From assembly GCA_913057145.1 (NCBI GenBank), contig CAJXNJ010000010.1:1-39955 (forward strand): a DNA stretch of 39,955 bases, written 5' to 3'. The position numbers were made by a program, and so were the translations under genes. Under the pieces are notes generated by a model. That model had not been told where the DNA came from. It made no database searches and saw nothing but the letters and a program-made list of their open reading frames with translations. Within the stretch, counting starts at the first letter, position 1, and the number at the start of each line of letters is the position of its first letter. Shown piece after piece: positions 1 through 8,251 of this stretch. The stretch is from an uncultured Ectothiorhodospiraceae bacterium (GTDB taxonomy: Bacteria > Pseudomonadota > Gammaproteobacteria > Nitrococcales > Nitrococcaceae).

Positions 1-1500
1 CGACTGGCCGATTACAAGGACGTAAAGGCCATCATGGATCAGGTCTACCCGGATTTGGGCGGTGCCTGGACCCGCAAGCAGTTCGCCGCGCAAATCAACC
101 GCTTCGCCGAGGGTCAGATCTGCATTGAGGACAATGGCCGCGTTGTCGCCGGTGCGATTTCCATGATCGTGGACTATGACCGCTACGGCGACCGGCATAA
201 ATACGACCAGATCACCAGCAATGGTTATCTCACCAATCACGACCCCAATGGCGATGTCCTCTACGGTGTGGATATTTTCGTTGACCCGGACTATCGCGGG
301 ATGCGTCTGGGCCGGCGGCTGTATGACGCGCGCAAGGAGCTCTGCCGCAGCCTCAACCTGCGCGCCATCGTGGCCGGCGGCCGCATGCCCGGCTACCGTG
401 AGCATGCCGCCGAGATGAAGCCCGAGGAATACATTGATCTGGTCAAGCGTCGCGAGCTCTACGACCCCATCCTCTCCTTCCAGCTGGCCAATGATTTCCA
501 TGTCCGCCGGGTGATTACCGCCTATCTGCCGGAAGACCAGGAATCCAGGGCCTATGCCACCCTGCTGCAATGGGACAACATCTTCTATGAATCCGAGCGC
601 ACACCACTGATTGGTGGGCGCAAATCGATGGTGCGCGTGGGGACGGTGCAGTGGCAGATGCGCCGGGTGACCAACTTTGAAGATCTGATGAGCAATATCG
701 AGTTCTTCATTGACGCGATGGCCGGCTACAACTGCGATTTCATCCTCTTCCCGGAGCTCTTCAACGCGCCGTTGCTGGCACAGTTCAACCAGGATGACCC
801 GGCCGAGGCCATGCGTGGACTCGCGCAGTACACCAGCGAAATCGTCGACGCCATGAGCCAGCTCGCGGTCTCCTACAACATCAACATCATCGCCGGCTCG
901 ATGCCGGTTTATGACGAGAATGCGCTCTACAACGTGGCCTATCTGTGTCGCCGGGATGGCACGGTGGATTCGCATCACAAGCTCCACCCCACCCCGGATG
1001 AGCGCTTCTACTGGGGGGTACAGGGCGGTGATGCGCTCAAGGTCTTTGACACCGATGTCGGCAAGATCGGCATTCTGGTCTGCTACGACGTGGAGTTCCC
1101 CGAGGCCTGCCGCCTGCTCGCCGACCAGGGCATGCAGATCCTCTTCGTCCCCTTCTGGACCGATACCAAGAATGCTTATCTGCGCGTACGCCGCTGTGCC
1201 CAGGCAAGAGCCATTGAAAATGAATGCTATGTCGCCATTACCGGCAGTGTCGGCAACCTGCCGCGGGTGGAGAATATCGAGATTCAGTATTCTCAGGCGG
1301 CGGTCTTCTCACCCTCGGATTTTGCCTTCCCGCATGATGGCATCGTCAGCGAATCCACCCCCAACACCGAGATGACGCTGGTGGTGGATCTCGACATGGA
1401 CAAGATCAAGCAGCTGCGGGCCGAGGGTTCGGTGCAGAACTCCAAGGACCGGCGACTCGATTTGTATCGCGTCCACTGGCTGGACGAGGCCGATAGCTGA
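1..1500 (+). CDS. GNAT N-acetyltransferase / carbon-nitrogen hydrolase fusion (5' partial)
   Basis: Two-domain protein. Residues are counted from the first ATG in the window at 34. The N-terminal ~200 residues resemble a GNAT acetyltransferase, including a DPDYRGMRLGRRLY-type acetyl-CoA loop. Residues ~205-485 are a nitrilase-superfamily amidohydrolase with the Glu-Lys-Cys triad visible: E241 in FPELF, K316 in HHKLHP and C350 in LVCYDVEFPEA. The frame is open from base 1, with RLADYKDVKAI before the ATG, as expected for a GNAT N-terminus, so the real start probably lies upstream of the window. This fusion is a known but poorly characterised family. It probably hydrolyses a C-N bond (amide or carbamoyl type) and may acetylate an amine, but the substrate cannot be read from sequence. 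Its stop directly abuts the stop of the convergent aminotransferase gene, leaving no room for an intergenic terminator. Confidence 0.9.
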   Translation, partial: RLADYKDVKAIMDQVYPDLGGAWTRKQFAAQINRFAEGQICIEDNGRVVAGAISMIVDYDRYGDRHKYDQITSNGYLTNHDPNGDVLYGVDIFVDPDYRGMRLGRRLYDARKELCRSLNLRAIVAGGRMPGYREHAAEMKPEEYIDLVKRRELYDPILSFQLANDFHVRRVITAYLPEDQESRAYATLLQWDNIFYESERTPLIGGRKSMVRVGTVQWQMRRVTNFEDLMSNIEFFIDAMAGYNCDFILFPELFNAPLLAQFNQDDPAEAMRGLAQYTSEIVDAMSQLAVSYNINIIAGSMPVYDENALYNVAYLCRRDGTVDSHHKLHPTPDERFYWGVQGGDALKVFDTDVGKIGILVCYDVEFPEACRLLADQGMQILFVPFWTDTKNAYLRVRRCAQARAIENECYVAITGSVGNLPRVENIEIQYSQAAVFSPSDFAFPHDGIVSESTPNTEMTLVVDLDMDKIKQLRAEGSVQNSKDRRLDLYRVHWLDEADS

Positions 1501-2706
1501 TCAGAACTTCTGCTGCGCAAGCCACGGTTGCATGCGGGCGAAAGCCTCCTCGATATTCTCCATGGAGTTGGAGAAGCTGATGCGTATGGCGTTACCACAG
1601 GTATCACCAAAGGCATCACCCGGGATCACGCAGACTCCGGTGTCCTGCAGCATGCGCAGCGCCAGATCGGTGCCATCGGTGCGCGGCGGCAATGAGGGGA
1701 AGATGTAAAACGCGCCCTGCGGGACGTAGCCTGTGAGATGCGGGGTTTCACTGACCAGCTCCACCACCCGATCGCGGCGGCGCCGGTATTCAGCATTCAT
1801 CTCATCGACACAGCGCATATCCCCCTTGAGCGCAGCCACACCGGCCCATTGCGCCGGCGTGCTGGCCACCGTCGTGGTGAACATGTGGTAACGCCGCAGC
1901 TTCTTGATGGCACCCTGACTCGAGATCATCCAGCCGATGCGAAAACCCGCCATGCTGAAGGTCTTGGAGAAACTGGAGATCGACATCACGTGGTCGAGAT
2001 CGGAGGTGCAGTTGATCACACTCGGAAACTCCATCCCCTCCTCGAGCAGAATATGGTCGTAGACCTCATCGGCAAAGACATAGACGCCGCGATAGGCGGC
2101 TTCCTGGACGATCGCCTCAATGGTCTCGCGCGGATAGACCGCCCCGCTCGGGTTGCTCGGTGAATTGAGGACAATCGCGAAAGTCCGCATGCCAATGGCA
2201 TCAATGACCTCCTGCGGGTCAATCTGATGACCATGCTCAGGCCGGGTGGGGATGAGTTTGACCTCACCGCCATTCATGCGAATCAGCGGGGCATACAGCA
2301 GAAACGTCGGGTCGGTGACGATGAACTGCCGCCCCGGCGCCGCTGTGGCCGTCAGCGCCAGATACATCGCCTCGGTGGCGCCGGTGGTCACGAGAAAATT
2401 ATCCTCGGTCAGTTCCCGGTCATAACGCTTGCTGTAATAGCGGGCCAGTTCCGTCAGCAGCTCCGGCAGCCCGGCATCCATGGTGTAACCGGTCAGCCCA
2501 TCCTGTAGCGCCTCAATATGCGCATCAACAATATGCTTGGGCGTCGGGAAATCCGGCTGGCCGATCGACAGATGAATCACATCATCCATATCGGCCGCCG
2601 TATTGATCATGCGCCGAATACCCGGCATTGGGATGGCCTGTAGCGAGGGGCTGAAGAGTGGTGCCTCGGCCTGATCACCCTGATCCATCTCAACCGGATT
2701 GACCAT
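1501..2706 (-). CDS. class I/II PLP-dependent aminotransferase
   Basis: A 401-residue fold-type I aminotransferase of the aspartate aminotransferase superfamily. Visible landmarks are LSIGQPDFPTP near the N-terminus, the NSPSNPSG substrate/PLP loop, FADEVYDHI with the PLP-ring aspartate, SSFSKTFSMAGFRIG containing the Schiff-base lysine, and a C-terminal arginine in IRISFSNS for the substrate carboxylate. I chose the ATG at 2704-2706 because AAAGGG precedes it at a suitable distance; an upstream in-frame ATG (to 2751) lacks such a site. Amino-acid specificity cannot be told. It is transcribed divergently from the hydroxyacid/semialdehyde dehydrogenase pair, so a shared pathway is plausible. 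The symmetrical -35 elements between the two transcripts hint at common control. Confidence 0.9.
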   Translation of the reverse strand: MVNPVEMDQGDQAEAPLFSPSLQAIPMPGIRRMINTAADMDDVIHLSIGQPDFPTPKHIVDAHIEALQDGLTGYTMDAGLPELLTELARYYSKRYDRELTEDNFLVTTGATEAMYLALTATAAPGRQFIVTDPTFLLYAPLIRMNGGEVKLIPTRPEHGHQIDPQEVIDAIGMRTFAIVLNSPSNPSGAVYPRETIEAIVQEAAYRGVYVFADEVYDHILLEEGMEFPSVINCTSDLDHVMSISSFSKTFSMAGFRIGWMISSQGAIKKLRRYHMFTTTVASTPAQWAGVAALKGDMRCVDEMNAEYRRRRDRVVELVSETPHLTGYVPQGAFYIFPSLPPRTDGTDLALRMLQDTGVCVIPGDAFGDTCGNAIRISFSNSMENIEEAFARMQPWLAQQKF

Positions 2707-2756
2707 AATCGTTACCCTTTCTGTGACAATTTCATGAATGAAGCGGAACATGGGCG

Positions 2757-2785
2757 AAGCTAGACCGCGCCGGGCATTCGGTCAA
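2757..2785 (-). promoter_or_regulatory. candidate sigma70 promoter for the class I aminotransferase
   Basis: Reading the minus strand, TTGACC (2785-2780) is followed by a 17-base spacer and TAGCTT (2762-2757). The -35 is 5/6 to consensus and the -10 only 3/6. Transcription would start about 45 bases before the ATG. The -35 lies in the left arm of the inverted repeat GTCAACC/GGTTGAC (2781-2787 and 2810-2816). Confidence 0.35.
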
Positions 2786-2811
2786 CCCCTTTAAGGCGCA
2801 TCATGGCGCGG

Positions 2812-2840
2812 TTGACGGGGAATCTATCGGTCGCTACCGT
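2812..2840 (+). promoter_or_regulatory. candidate sigma70 promoter for the dehydrogenase pair
   Basis: TTGACG (2812-2817), a 17-base spacer and TACCGT (2835-2840). The -35 overlaps the right arm of the same inverted repeat that holds the divergent promoter's -35, so the two promoters are back to back around 2798. The -10 is weak (3/6), so this is an inference from spacing and symmetry. Confidence 0.35.
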
Positions 2841-2876
2841 CGTGCCTTCTCAAGCCTCGTGACACCGGAGTCCGGC

Positions 2877-3866
2877 ATGCCAGAATCAAAGCCCGTCGTT
2901 GCCGTTCTCACCGCCCCCGGTGAGCGCCTGCCAGAAGGCCTCGAGGCCCTTGAGACCACGGTCGATTTTCGGCTCGCCAATGACAGCGACAGCCTGCGCT
3001 CGGCGCTGCGCGGCGCACAGATCCTTTGTGTCACCGACTTTCGGACCCAGGCGGTCAGCGATGCCTGGCCGGCTGCCGATGCGCTTGAGTGGATCCATGC
3101 GACCAGCGCCGGGGTGGATGCCCTGCTCACCCCCGAAGTCCGCGCCAGCGAGATTCCGGTGACCAATGCCCGGGGCATTTTTGACCGCTGTATTGCTGAA
3201 TATGTACTCGGGCAGATTATCGCTTTTGCCAAGGATTTCGCTGGCAACTACCGCTATCAGTCCGCGCATGAATGGCAGCATCGTGAGACCGAACCGGTCA
3301 CCGGGCGCAGTGTGCTGGTGGTGGGAGCAGGCTCCATCGGCCGGACGATCGCCAGGCTCTGCAACGCCGTTGGCATGGCCGTGGATGGCGTCGGCCGGCG
3401 GGCCCGGCCCGGCGATGCCGAGTTCGGGGCGATCTATGCGCAGGCCGATCTGCTATCGATCCTGGCTGACTATGACTACGTCGTGATCGCGGCACCCCTC
3501 ACGCCGGATACCGAGGGGCTCTTTGGCGCTGCGGAATTCAAAGCCATGCAGCCCTCGGCAAGACTGATCAACATCGGACGCGGGCCCATCGTTCGCACCG
3601 CGGATCTCGTGGATGCCCTGGTCGATGGGGAAATCGACGGGGCCGCGCTGGATGTTTTTGAAGAGGAGCCCCTGCCCACCGATCATCCACTCTGGGACCT
3701 GCCCAATGTCGCCATCTCCGCACATATGGCCGGAGATTTCATTGGCTGGAAGCGGGCACTCTCCGAGCAATTCATCGACAACTTTCACCGCTGGCAGCGC
3801 GGTGAACCCCTTGAGAACATCGTCGACAAGGCACAGGGCTTTGTCACCAGCGGAGGCCAATCATGA
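2877..3866 (+). CDS. D-2-hydroxyacid dehydrogenase
   Basis: A 329-residue NAD(P)-dependent dehydrogenase of the D-isomer-specific 2-hydroxyacid family, which reduces 2-keto acids such as glyoxylate or hydroxypyruvate, or runs in reverse. The Rossmann motif VVGAGSIGRTIARL lies in the middle. The catalytic Arg (INIGRGPIVR), Glu (ALDVFEEEPLP) and His (ISAHMAGD) are all present in order. I chose the ATG at 2877 because GGAG ends six bases before it; a GTG at 2859 in frame is the alternative. Its TGA overlaps the ATG of the next gene (ATGA), so the two are translationally coupled. This pairing suggests a pathway yielding both a 2-keto or hydroxy acid and a semialdehyde. Exact substrate unknown. 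Confidence 0.9.
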   Translation: MPESKPVVAVLTAPGERLPEGLEALETTVDFRLANDSDSLRSALRGAQILCVTDFRTQAVSDAWPAADALEWIHATSAGVDALLTPEVRASEIPVTNARGIFDRCIAEYVLGQIIAFAKDFAGNYRYQSAHEWQHRETEPVTGRSVLVVGAGSIGRTIARLCNAVGMAVDGVGRRARPGDAEFGAIYAQADLLSILADYDYVVIAAPLTPDTEGLFGAAEFKAMQPSARLINIGRGPIVRTADLVDALVDGEIDGAALDVFEEEPLPTDHPLWDLPNVAISAHMAGDFIGWKRALSEQFIDNFHRWQRGEPLENIVDKAQGFVTSGGQS

Positions 3867-5305
3867 TCGAATCCCCCTTATTGAAAAACCTCGGTGGCTA
3901 TATCAACGGCCAATGGACACCGGCCGACAGCGGCAAAACACTGACCGTCACCAATCCGGTGGATCACTCGCCACTCGCCGAGGTGGCCGCCATGGGGACG
4001 GCCGAGACCGAGCGTGCAATCGCCGCTGCCGAGGGCGCGATGACTCGACCGGCAAGCCTCGAGCAGCGCCGGGACTGGCTCAATGGCATTGCCGATGCGC
4101 TGACAGCCGAGCGCGAGGAAATCGGCCGGATTCTCTGCATGGAACATGGCAAGCCGCTTGCTGAAGCGCAGGGCGAAGTCGATTACGCCGCCGGGTTTTT
4201 CCGCTACGCCGCCGACCAGATTGATGCGCTGGCACCGCGCACACTCAAGGAGCGCCCCCGCGACTGCAGCTGGACCGTCCATCACCGCCCGGCCGGCGTT
4301 GTCGGACTGATCACCCCCTGGAATTTCCCGATTGGCATGATCGCGAAGAAACTCTCCTCGGCCATCGCCGCGGATTGCGCCAGCGTCATCAAGCCTTCAT
4401 CCAAGACACCACTGACCATGATCGCGCTTTTCAGCCTGCTCGATCGCAAGCTTGATCTGCCCGCCGGCATGGTCAATCTGGTGATGGGCTCGGCCGGGCC
4501 AATCACCCAGGCACTGTTTGATGCACCGAGCGTGCGGGTAATCAGCTTCACCGGCTCGACCGAGGTGGGACGCGAACTCATCCGTCAGGCTGCCCCGGGT
4601 GTCAAACGCCTGACACTGGAGCTCGGCGGCAATGCGCCCTACATCATCTTTGAGGATGCTGATCTCGAGAAAGCCGCTGATCAGCTGATCGGCAATAAAT
4701 TCCGCGGTGGTGGGCAGACCTGTGTCTGCGCCAATCGCATTTTCGTCCACCAGGATGTCGCCGAGGCTTTCGCTGAAAAGCTCGCGACACGGGTCGCCGA
4801 GCTGAAGGTCGGCGATGGGATGCAGCCGGGCATCAATCTTGGCCCGCTGATTGATGAAAACGCGGTTGCCAAGGTGGCCCGCCACGTCGAAGACGCCGTC
4901 GCCAAGGGCGCCAAAAAGGTCTTTGAGGGCGATACCAGTGGCCTTGCCGGTACGTTCCACGCCCCCACGGTGCTGCTCGATGTGCCCGAGAATGCCGCCT
5001 GTTATCGCGAAGAAACGTTCGGCCCGCTGGTGCCGATCATCACCTTTGGCGATGAAGCCGAGGTGGTGCGCATGGCCAATGACACCGACTTCGGCCTCGC
5101 CTGCTATGTCTTCACCGGCAACGAGTCACGCGGCCAGCAGGTGATCAGCCGTTTGCACTTCGGCCATGCCGCGCTCAATACGGGCTCCGGGCCAACGCCC
5201 GAGGCACCTTTTGGTGGCATGAAACAGTCCGGCTACGGCCGCGAAGGCGGGCTTGAAGGATTGTTTGAATTCACCGAGGCACAGACGGTGCCGGTCGGCG
5301 CATAA
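3863..5305 (+). CDS. gabD: NAD(P)-dependent succinate-semialdehyde dehydrogenase-type aldehyde dehydrogenase
   Basis: A 480-residue aldehyde dehydrogenase, normal length for the GabD group. Visible are TPWNFPIGM, FTGSTEVGRELI (cofactor loop), the general base Glu253 in LELGGNAP, and the nucleophile Cys287 in GGGQTCVCANR. The N-terminus (LLKNLGGYINGQW) and the second cysteine two residues after the nucleophile fit the succinate-semialdehyde group, but glutarate- or malonate-semialdehyde cannot be excluded. GGAGG sits six bases before the ATG, which overlaps the previous gene's stop. The class III aminotransferase that could supply a semialdehyde is convergent just downstream. The gene ends in a strong hairpin terminator. 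Confidence 0.88.
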   Translation: MIESPLLKNLGGYINGQWTPADSGKTLTVTNPVDHSPLAEVAAMGTAETERAIAAAEGAMTRPASLEQRRDWLNGIADALTAEREEIGRILCMEHGKPLAEAQGEVDYAAGFFRYAADQIDALAPRTLKERPRDCSWTVHHRPAGVVGLITPWNFPIGMIAKKLSSAIAADCASVIKPSSKTPLTMIALFSLLDRKLDLPAGMVNLVMGSAGPITQALFDAPSVRVISFTGSTEVGRELIRQAAPGVKRLTLELGGNAPYIIFEDADLEKAADQLIGNKFRGGGQTCVCANRIFVHQDVAEAFAEKLATRVAELKVGDGMQPGINLGPLIDENAVAKVARHVEDAVAKGAKKVFEGDTSGLAGTFHAPTVLLDVPENAACYREETFGPLVPIITFGDEAEVVRMANDTDFGLACYVFTGNESRGQQVISRLHFGHAALNTGSGPTPEAPFGGMKQSGYGREGGLEGLFEFTEAQTVPVGA

Positions 5306-5334
5306 AAAAAGCCCGGTCTGTACCGGGCCTTTTT
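5304..5334. terminator. bidirectional rho-independent terminator
   Basis: Perfect 7-bp stem GCCCGGT (5311-5317) / ACCGGGC (5322-5328) with a 4-base loop, flanked by an A run on the left (5304-5310) and a T run on the right (5330-5334). It can therefore end both the semialdehyde dehydrogenase transcript and the convergent aminotransferase transcript. Confidence 0.85.
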
Positions 5335-5340
5335 CGGATC

Positions 5341-5361
5341 CGCCGGGGGCATCCCCCGGCG
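5341..5361. repeat. perfect GC-rich hairpin next to the terminator
   Basis: CGCCGGGGG (5341-5349) and CCCCCGGCG (5353-5361) form a perfect 9-bp stem with a 3-base loop. No T run follows in either direction. It lies between the terminator and the stop of the class III aminotransferase. It may reinforce termination, stabilise the mRNA 3' end, or belong to a dispersed palindrome family; one copy is visible in this window. Confidence 0.6.
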
Positions 5362-5375
5362 ATGACGGAATGGGT

Positions 5376-6677
5376 CTAACCGGTTCCGCGCATCGCCTCG
5401 GTGGTCTCGCCGCCACCGGTTTCCACCAGTGCGGCTTCAAACTGATCCACCGCCCAGTCGATCTCCTCGGCGGTGACGATCAACGGCGGGATCCAGCGCA
5501 CCACATTGCCGCCCCAGGGGCCACAACGAATCATCAACAGGCCGCGATGCTCGCAGGCTTTCAGCATTTTGGCTCCGCGATCGCCGTCCGGCTTACCGTG
5601 CGCATCGACCAGATGCGTGCCGATCATCAGCCCCTTGCCGGAAATATTGCCGATCTCGGGATGACGTTTCTGCACGTCTTCGAGTCGGGCACGCAGCTGC
5701 GCACCGCGCTCGGCCGCGTTCTCCACCAGCCGTTCATCGCGCATGACATCCAGTGTAGCCAGCGCTGCGGCGCAGGCCACGGCGTTACCGCCATAGGTGC
5801 CACCCTGGGAACCCGGCAGGGCCTTGCTCATGAGCTCGGCCGGTGCCGCCATGAAGGAGAGCTGAAAGCCGCTTGCGACACCCTTGGCGGAGATCACCAC
5901 ATCGGGCTCCACACCAAAGTGCTCATAGCCCCACTGCAGCCCCGTGCGGCCGTTACCTGACTGCACCTCATCCATCATCAACAGGATGCCGTGTTTGTTG
6001 CAGCGCTCCTGCAGCCCCTGCATGAACCGGGTGTTGGCCGGAATATAACCGGCCTCGCCCTGAATCGGCTCAATCAGCATGGCCGCGGTTTCCATGGGTG
6101 TGCTCTGCACCTGCAGGATGTAGTCGAGTTCCCGCAGCGCAAAATCCGCCGCCTCGTCCTCGCTCATGCCGTACCAGTAGGTATCCGGGAAGGGGGCCGT
6201 CACCACGCCACCCATCATCGGCTGGACACCCTGACGCACGGCCGCGCTCGAGGTCGTCGTGGAGAGCGAGCCCATGGTCCGGCCATGGAAGCATCCACGA
6301 AAAGCGATGATATTCGGTTTGCCGGTGGCCTGACGGGCCAGGCGCAGAGAAGCCTCCACCGCCTCGGTCCCGGCGTTGGAGAAAAACACACTGTCGATGG
6401 CATCCGGCAGCAGTTCCACCAGACGATCGGAGAGCTCCAGTATCGGCGGATGCTTCATGATGGCGTACTGCGCATGCACCACTTTGTCGATCTGGGCTTT
6501 GGCGGCTTCAACCACACGCGGATGACAGTGACCGGTGCTGAGCACGCCGATCCCTGAGGCAAAGTCCATGTATTTACCGCCATCTTCGGCATAGATGTAC
6601 ATGCCCTGTGCGCGCTCGACCAGAATGTCGCTGGACTGGCGCAGCAGCGGCGAGAGATGGTGGACGTTGTCAGACAT
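5376..6677 (-). CDS. class III (omega) aminotransferase, GABA/acetylornithine type
   Basis: A 433-residue PLP enzyme of the class III family, which moves terminal amino groups to a keto acid and yields semialdehydes. Landmarks are FFSNAGTEAVEASLRLAR, FRGCFHGRTMGSLS, MLIEPIQGEAGY, LLMMDEVQSGNGRTG and ISAKGVASGF, which contains the PLP lysine. I chose the ATG at 6675-6677 because AGGAG lies eight bases upstream; the open frame continues to 6773 without a better start. A GABA, beta-alanine or diamine transaminase is most likely, feeding the semialdehyde dehydrogenase that ends 70 bases away on the other strand. SGFQLS replaces the SGMPLS common in GabT, so the substrate may not be GABA. Confidence 0.88.
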   Translation of the reverse strand: MSDNVHHLSPLLRQSSDILVERAQGMYIYAEDGGKYMDFASGIGVLSTGHCHPRVVEAAKAQIDKVVHAQYAIMKHPPILELSDRLVELLPDAIDSVFFSNAGTEAVEASLRLARQATGKPNIIAFRGCFHGRTMGSLSTTTSSAAVRQGVQPMMGGVVTAPFPDTYWYGMSEDEAADFALRELDYILQVQSTPMETAAMLIEPIQGEAGYIPANTRFMQGLQERCNKHGILLMMDEVQSGNGRTGLQWGYEHFGVEPDVVISAKGVASGFQLSFMAAPAELMSKALPGSQGGTYGGNAVACAAALATLDVMRDERLVENAAERGAQLRARLEDVQKRHPEIGNISGKGLMIGTHLVDAHGKPDGDRGAKMLKACEHRGLLMIRCGPWGGNVVRWIPPLIVTAEEIDWAVDQFEAALVETGGGETTEAMRGTG

Positions 6678-6816
6678 GACATTGTCTCCTGCTAATCGGA
6701 TTCCCTTGACACCATACGCGAGTTGCCGGGAGATTTCTTCCCGCGACATTCTCTCGGACAGCCTCGCGAGCAATGCTATCCTCTATGCCATAGCCGAAAC
6801 CGTGAGGACTGCAACA

Positions 6817-7368
6817 ATGGCGATGCAAAGCAACGAGCCGGTGGTTTTTGAGCGCGACTGCGAGGCGGCCCTCATTCCCGCCGGCGATACCGGGATCATC
6901 CCCAAAGGCGCCGAGGGCATGATCACCCAGGCGCTCGGTGGCAGCTATACCGTCTATATCCAGGGCAATCTCTTCCGCATTGACGGCAAGGATGCCGATG
7001 CCATCGGCAAGGAACCGGAACCCACCCCCGAACTGCCCGATAATGCTTCCGACGAAGACGTCGAGCAGCTGGTCTGGGATCAGATGCGGCGCTGCTTCGA
7101 CCCGGAAATTCCGGTCAATATCGTTGAGCTGGGCCTGGTCTACCGCTGTGACATTCATCTCAATGATGATGGCAGCCGCACGGTCGAGGTGGATATGACA
7201 CTCACCGCGCCGGGCTGCGGTATGGGCGATATCATTGCCTATGACGTCCGGGAGAAGGTCCGTCAGGTCCCCACGGTCGAAGACGTGAAGGTGGAAGTGG
7301 TGTTCGACCCGCCCTGGAGCTTTGAGATGATGTCAGAAGCCGCCAAGCTCCAGACCGGCATGATGTAG
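6817..7368 (+). CDS. sufT: putative Fe-S cluster assembly factor SufT (MIP18/DUF59 domain)
   Basis: A 183-residue protein. The N-terminal ~75 residues (FERDCEAALIPAGDTG...YTVYIQGNLFRI) are the SufT-specific extension, and residues ~85-175 are an MIP18 domain with DPEIPVNIVELGLVY, the conserved cysteine in LTAPGCGMGD, and VVFDPPWS. The family helps maturation of iron-sulfur proteins. The ATG at 6817 follows TGAGGA at eight bases; a second ATG at 6823 is possible. It is divergent from the aminotransferase and convergent with fnr two bases away, with no terminator between. It stands alone, without the rest of a suf operon. Confidence 0.88.
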   Translation: MAMQSNEPVVFERDCEAALIPAGDTGIIPKGAEGMITQALGGSYTVYIQGNLFRIDGKDADAIGKEPEPTPELPDNASDEDVEQLVWDQMRRCFDPEIPVNIVELGLVYRCDIHLNDDGSRTVEVDMTLTAPGCGMGDIIAYDVREKVRQVPTVEDVKVEVVFDPPWSFEMMSEAAKLQTGMM

Positions 7369-7370
7369 CG

Positions 7371-8150
7371 CTAGTCGGTGCCGTCGCTCAGCTGTTTGCT
7401 GTCAACATCTTCCCGCGCTTGCCGACCGGAGAGTTCGGCGAGCGCCGGCTGATCCAGCAACTGAATCTCACGACCCTCGGCCTGCAACCAGCCGTTCTCC
7501 TGGAACCGCCGGAACAGTCGGCTCATGGTCTCAGGCGCCAGCCCCAGATAGTTGCCGAGGTCACTGCGGGCCATTGGCAGCCGAAAGCGTGTCGACGACA
7601 GGCCCCGACGGCCAAAGCGTTCCGAGAAACTGAGCAGCAGCATCGCGAGGCGCTCCTCGGCACTTCGCCGGGCCATGGCGAACAGCATCTCCTGATCAGC
7701 AAAAATCTCCTTGGACATCAGGCGCAGCAACTGACGCTGCAGGCTTGGAATGTCTGATGCCAGATCTTCCAACTGCTCGAATGGCAATTCGCAGATGCTG
7801 GTGGTCTCCAGGGCCGAGGCCGAGCAAGGGTGTACCCAGCTGTTGATGGCATCCAGCCCGACCAGCTCACCGGGCAAATGAAATCCGGTGACCTGTTCCT
7901 CACCCGATTCGGTGGTGGTGAACGTCTTCAAAGAGCCGGAGCGAACCGCGTAAATCGCCTGGAAGTCATCACCGCCGCGGTAGAGATGCTCGCCTCGCTG
8001 CAGCGGGCGCTTGCGCTCAACAATGGCATCAAGCTGCTCGATGTCCGCTTCGCTCAGCGACATCGGAAGGCAGAGCTGATTCAGGCTGCAGTGCGCACAG
8101 GCCTGACGGAGACTGGAGACACGAAAATCAGAAAGGTCGGGACCACTCAT
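7371..8150 (-). CDS. fnr: FNR/Anr-type oxygen-sensing transcription regulator
   Basis: A 259-residue Crp/Fnr-family regulator. The N-terminus has C18-x2-C21-x5-C27, and C120 sits in SICELPFE. Together they match the four ligands of the oxygen-labile [4Fe-4S] cluster of E. coli FNR (20, 23, 29, 122). A cyclic-nucleotide-like beta roll follows. The C-terminal helix-turn-helix (RSDLGNYLGLAPETMSRLF) keeps the DNA-reading residues E207, S210 and R211, so it should bind TTGAT-N4-ATCAA. An extra C109 is present. The ATG follows AGGA at seven bases. It lies 101 bases after thiL on the same strand with no clear terminator between, so it may have its own promoter or receive read-through from the rib operon. 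Confidence 0.93.
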   Translation of the reverse strand: MSGPDLSDFRVSSLRQACAHCSLNQLCLPMSLSEADIEQLDAIVERKRPLQRGEHLYRGGDDFQAIYAVRSGSLKTFTTTESGEEQVTGFHLPGELVGLDAINSWVHPCSASALETTSICELPFEQLEDLASDIPSLQRQLLRLMSKEIFADQEMLFAMARRSAEERLAMLLLSFSERFGRRGLSSTRFRLPMARSDLGNYLGLAPETMSRLFRRFQENGWLQAEGREIQLLDQPALAELSGRQAREDVDSKQLSDGTD

Positions 8151-8251
8151 AGGGCTATCCTGCCTTCGGCCACCATCGGGCAGCCATTCCTCCCGGTTCT
8201 AAAGATATAACCAAATGATACGCCCACCGAAAACCGCTTGCCAGCTTGGTT

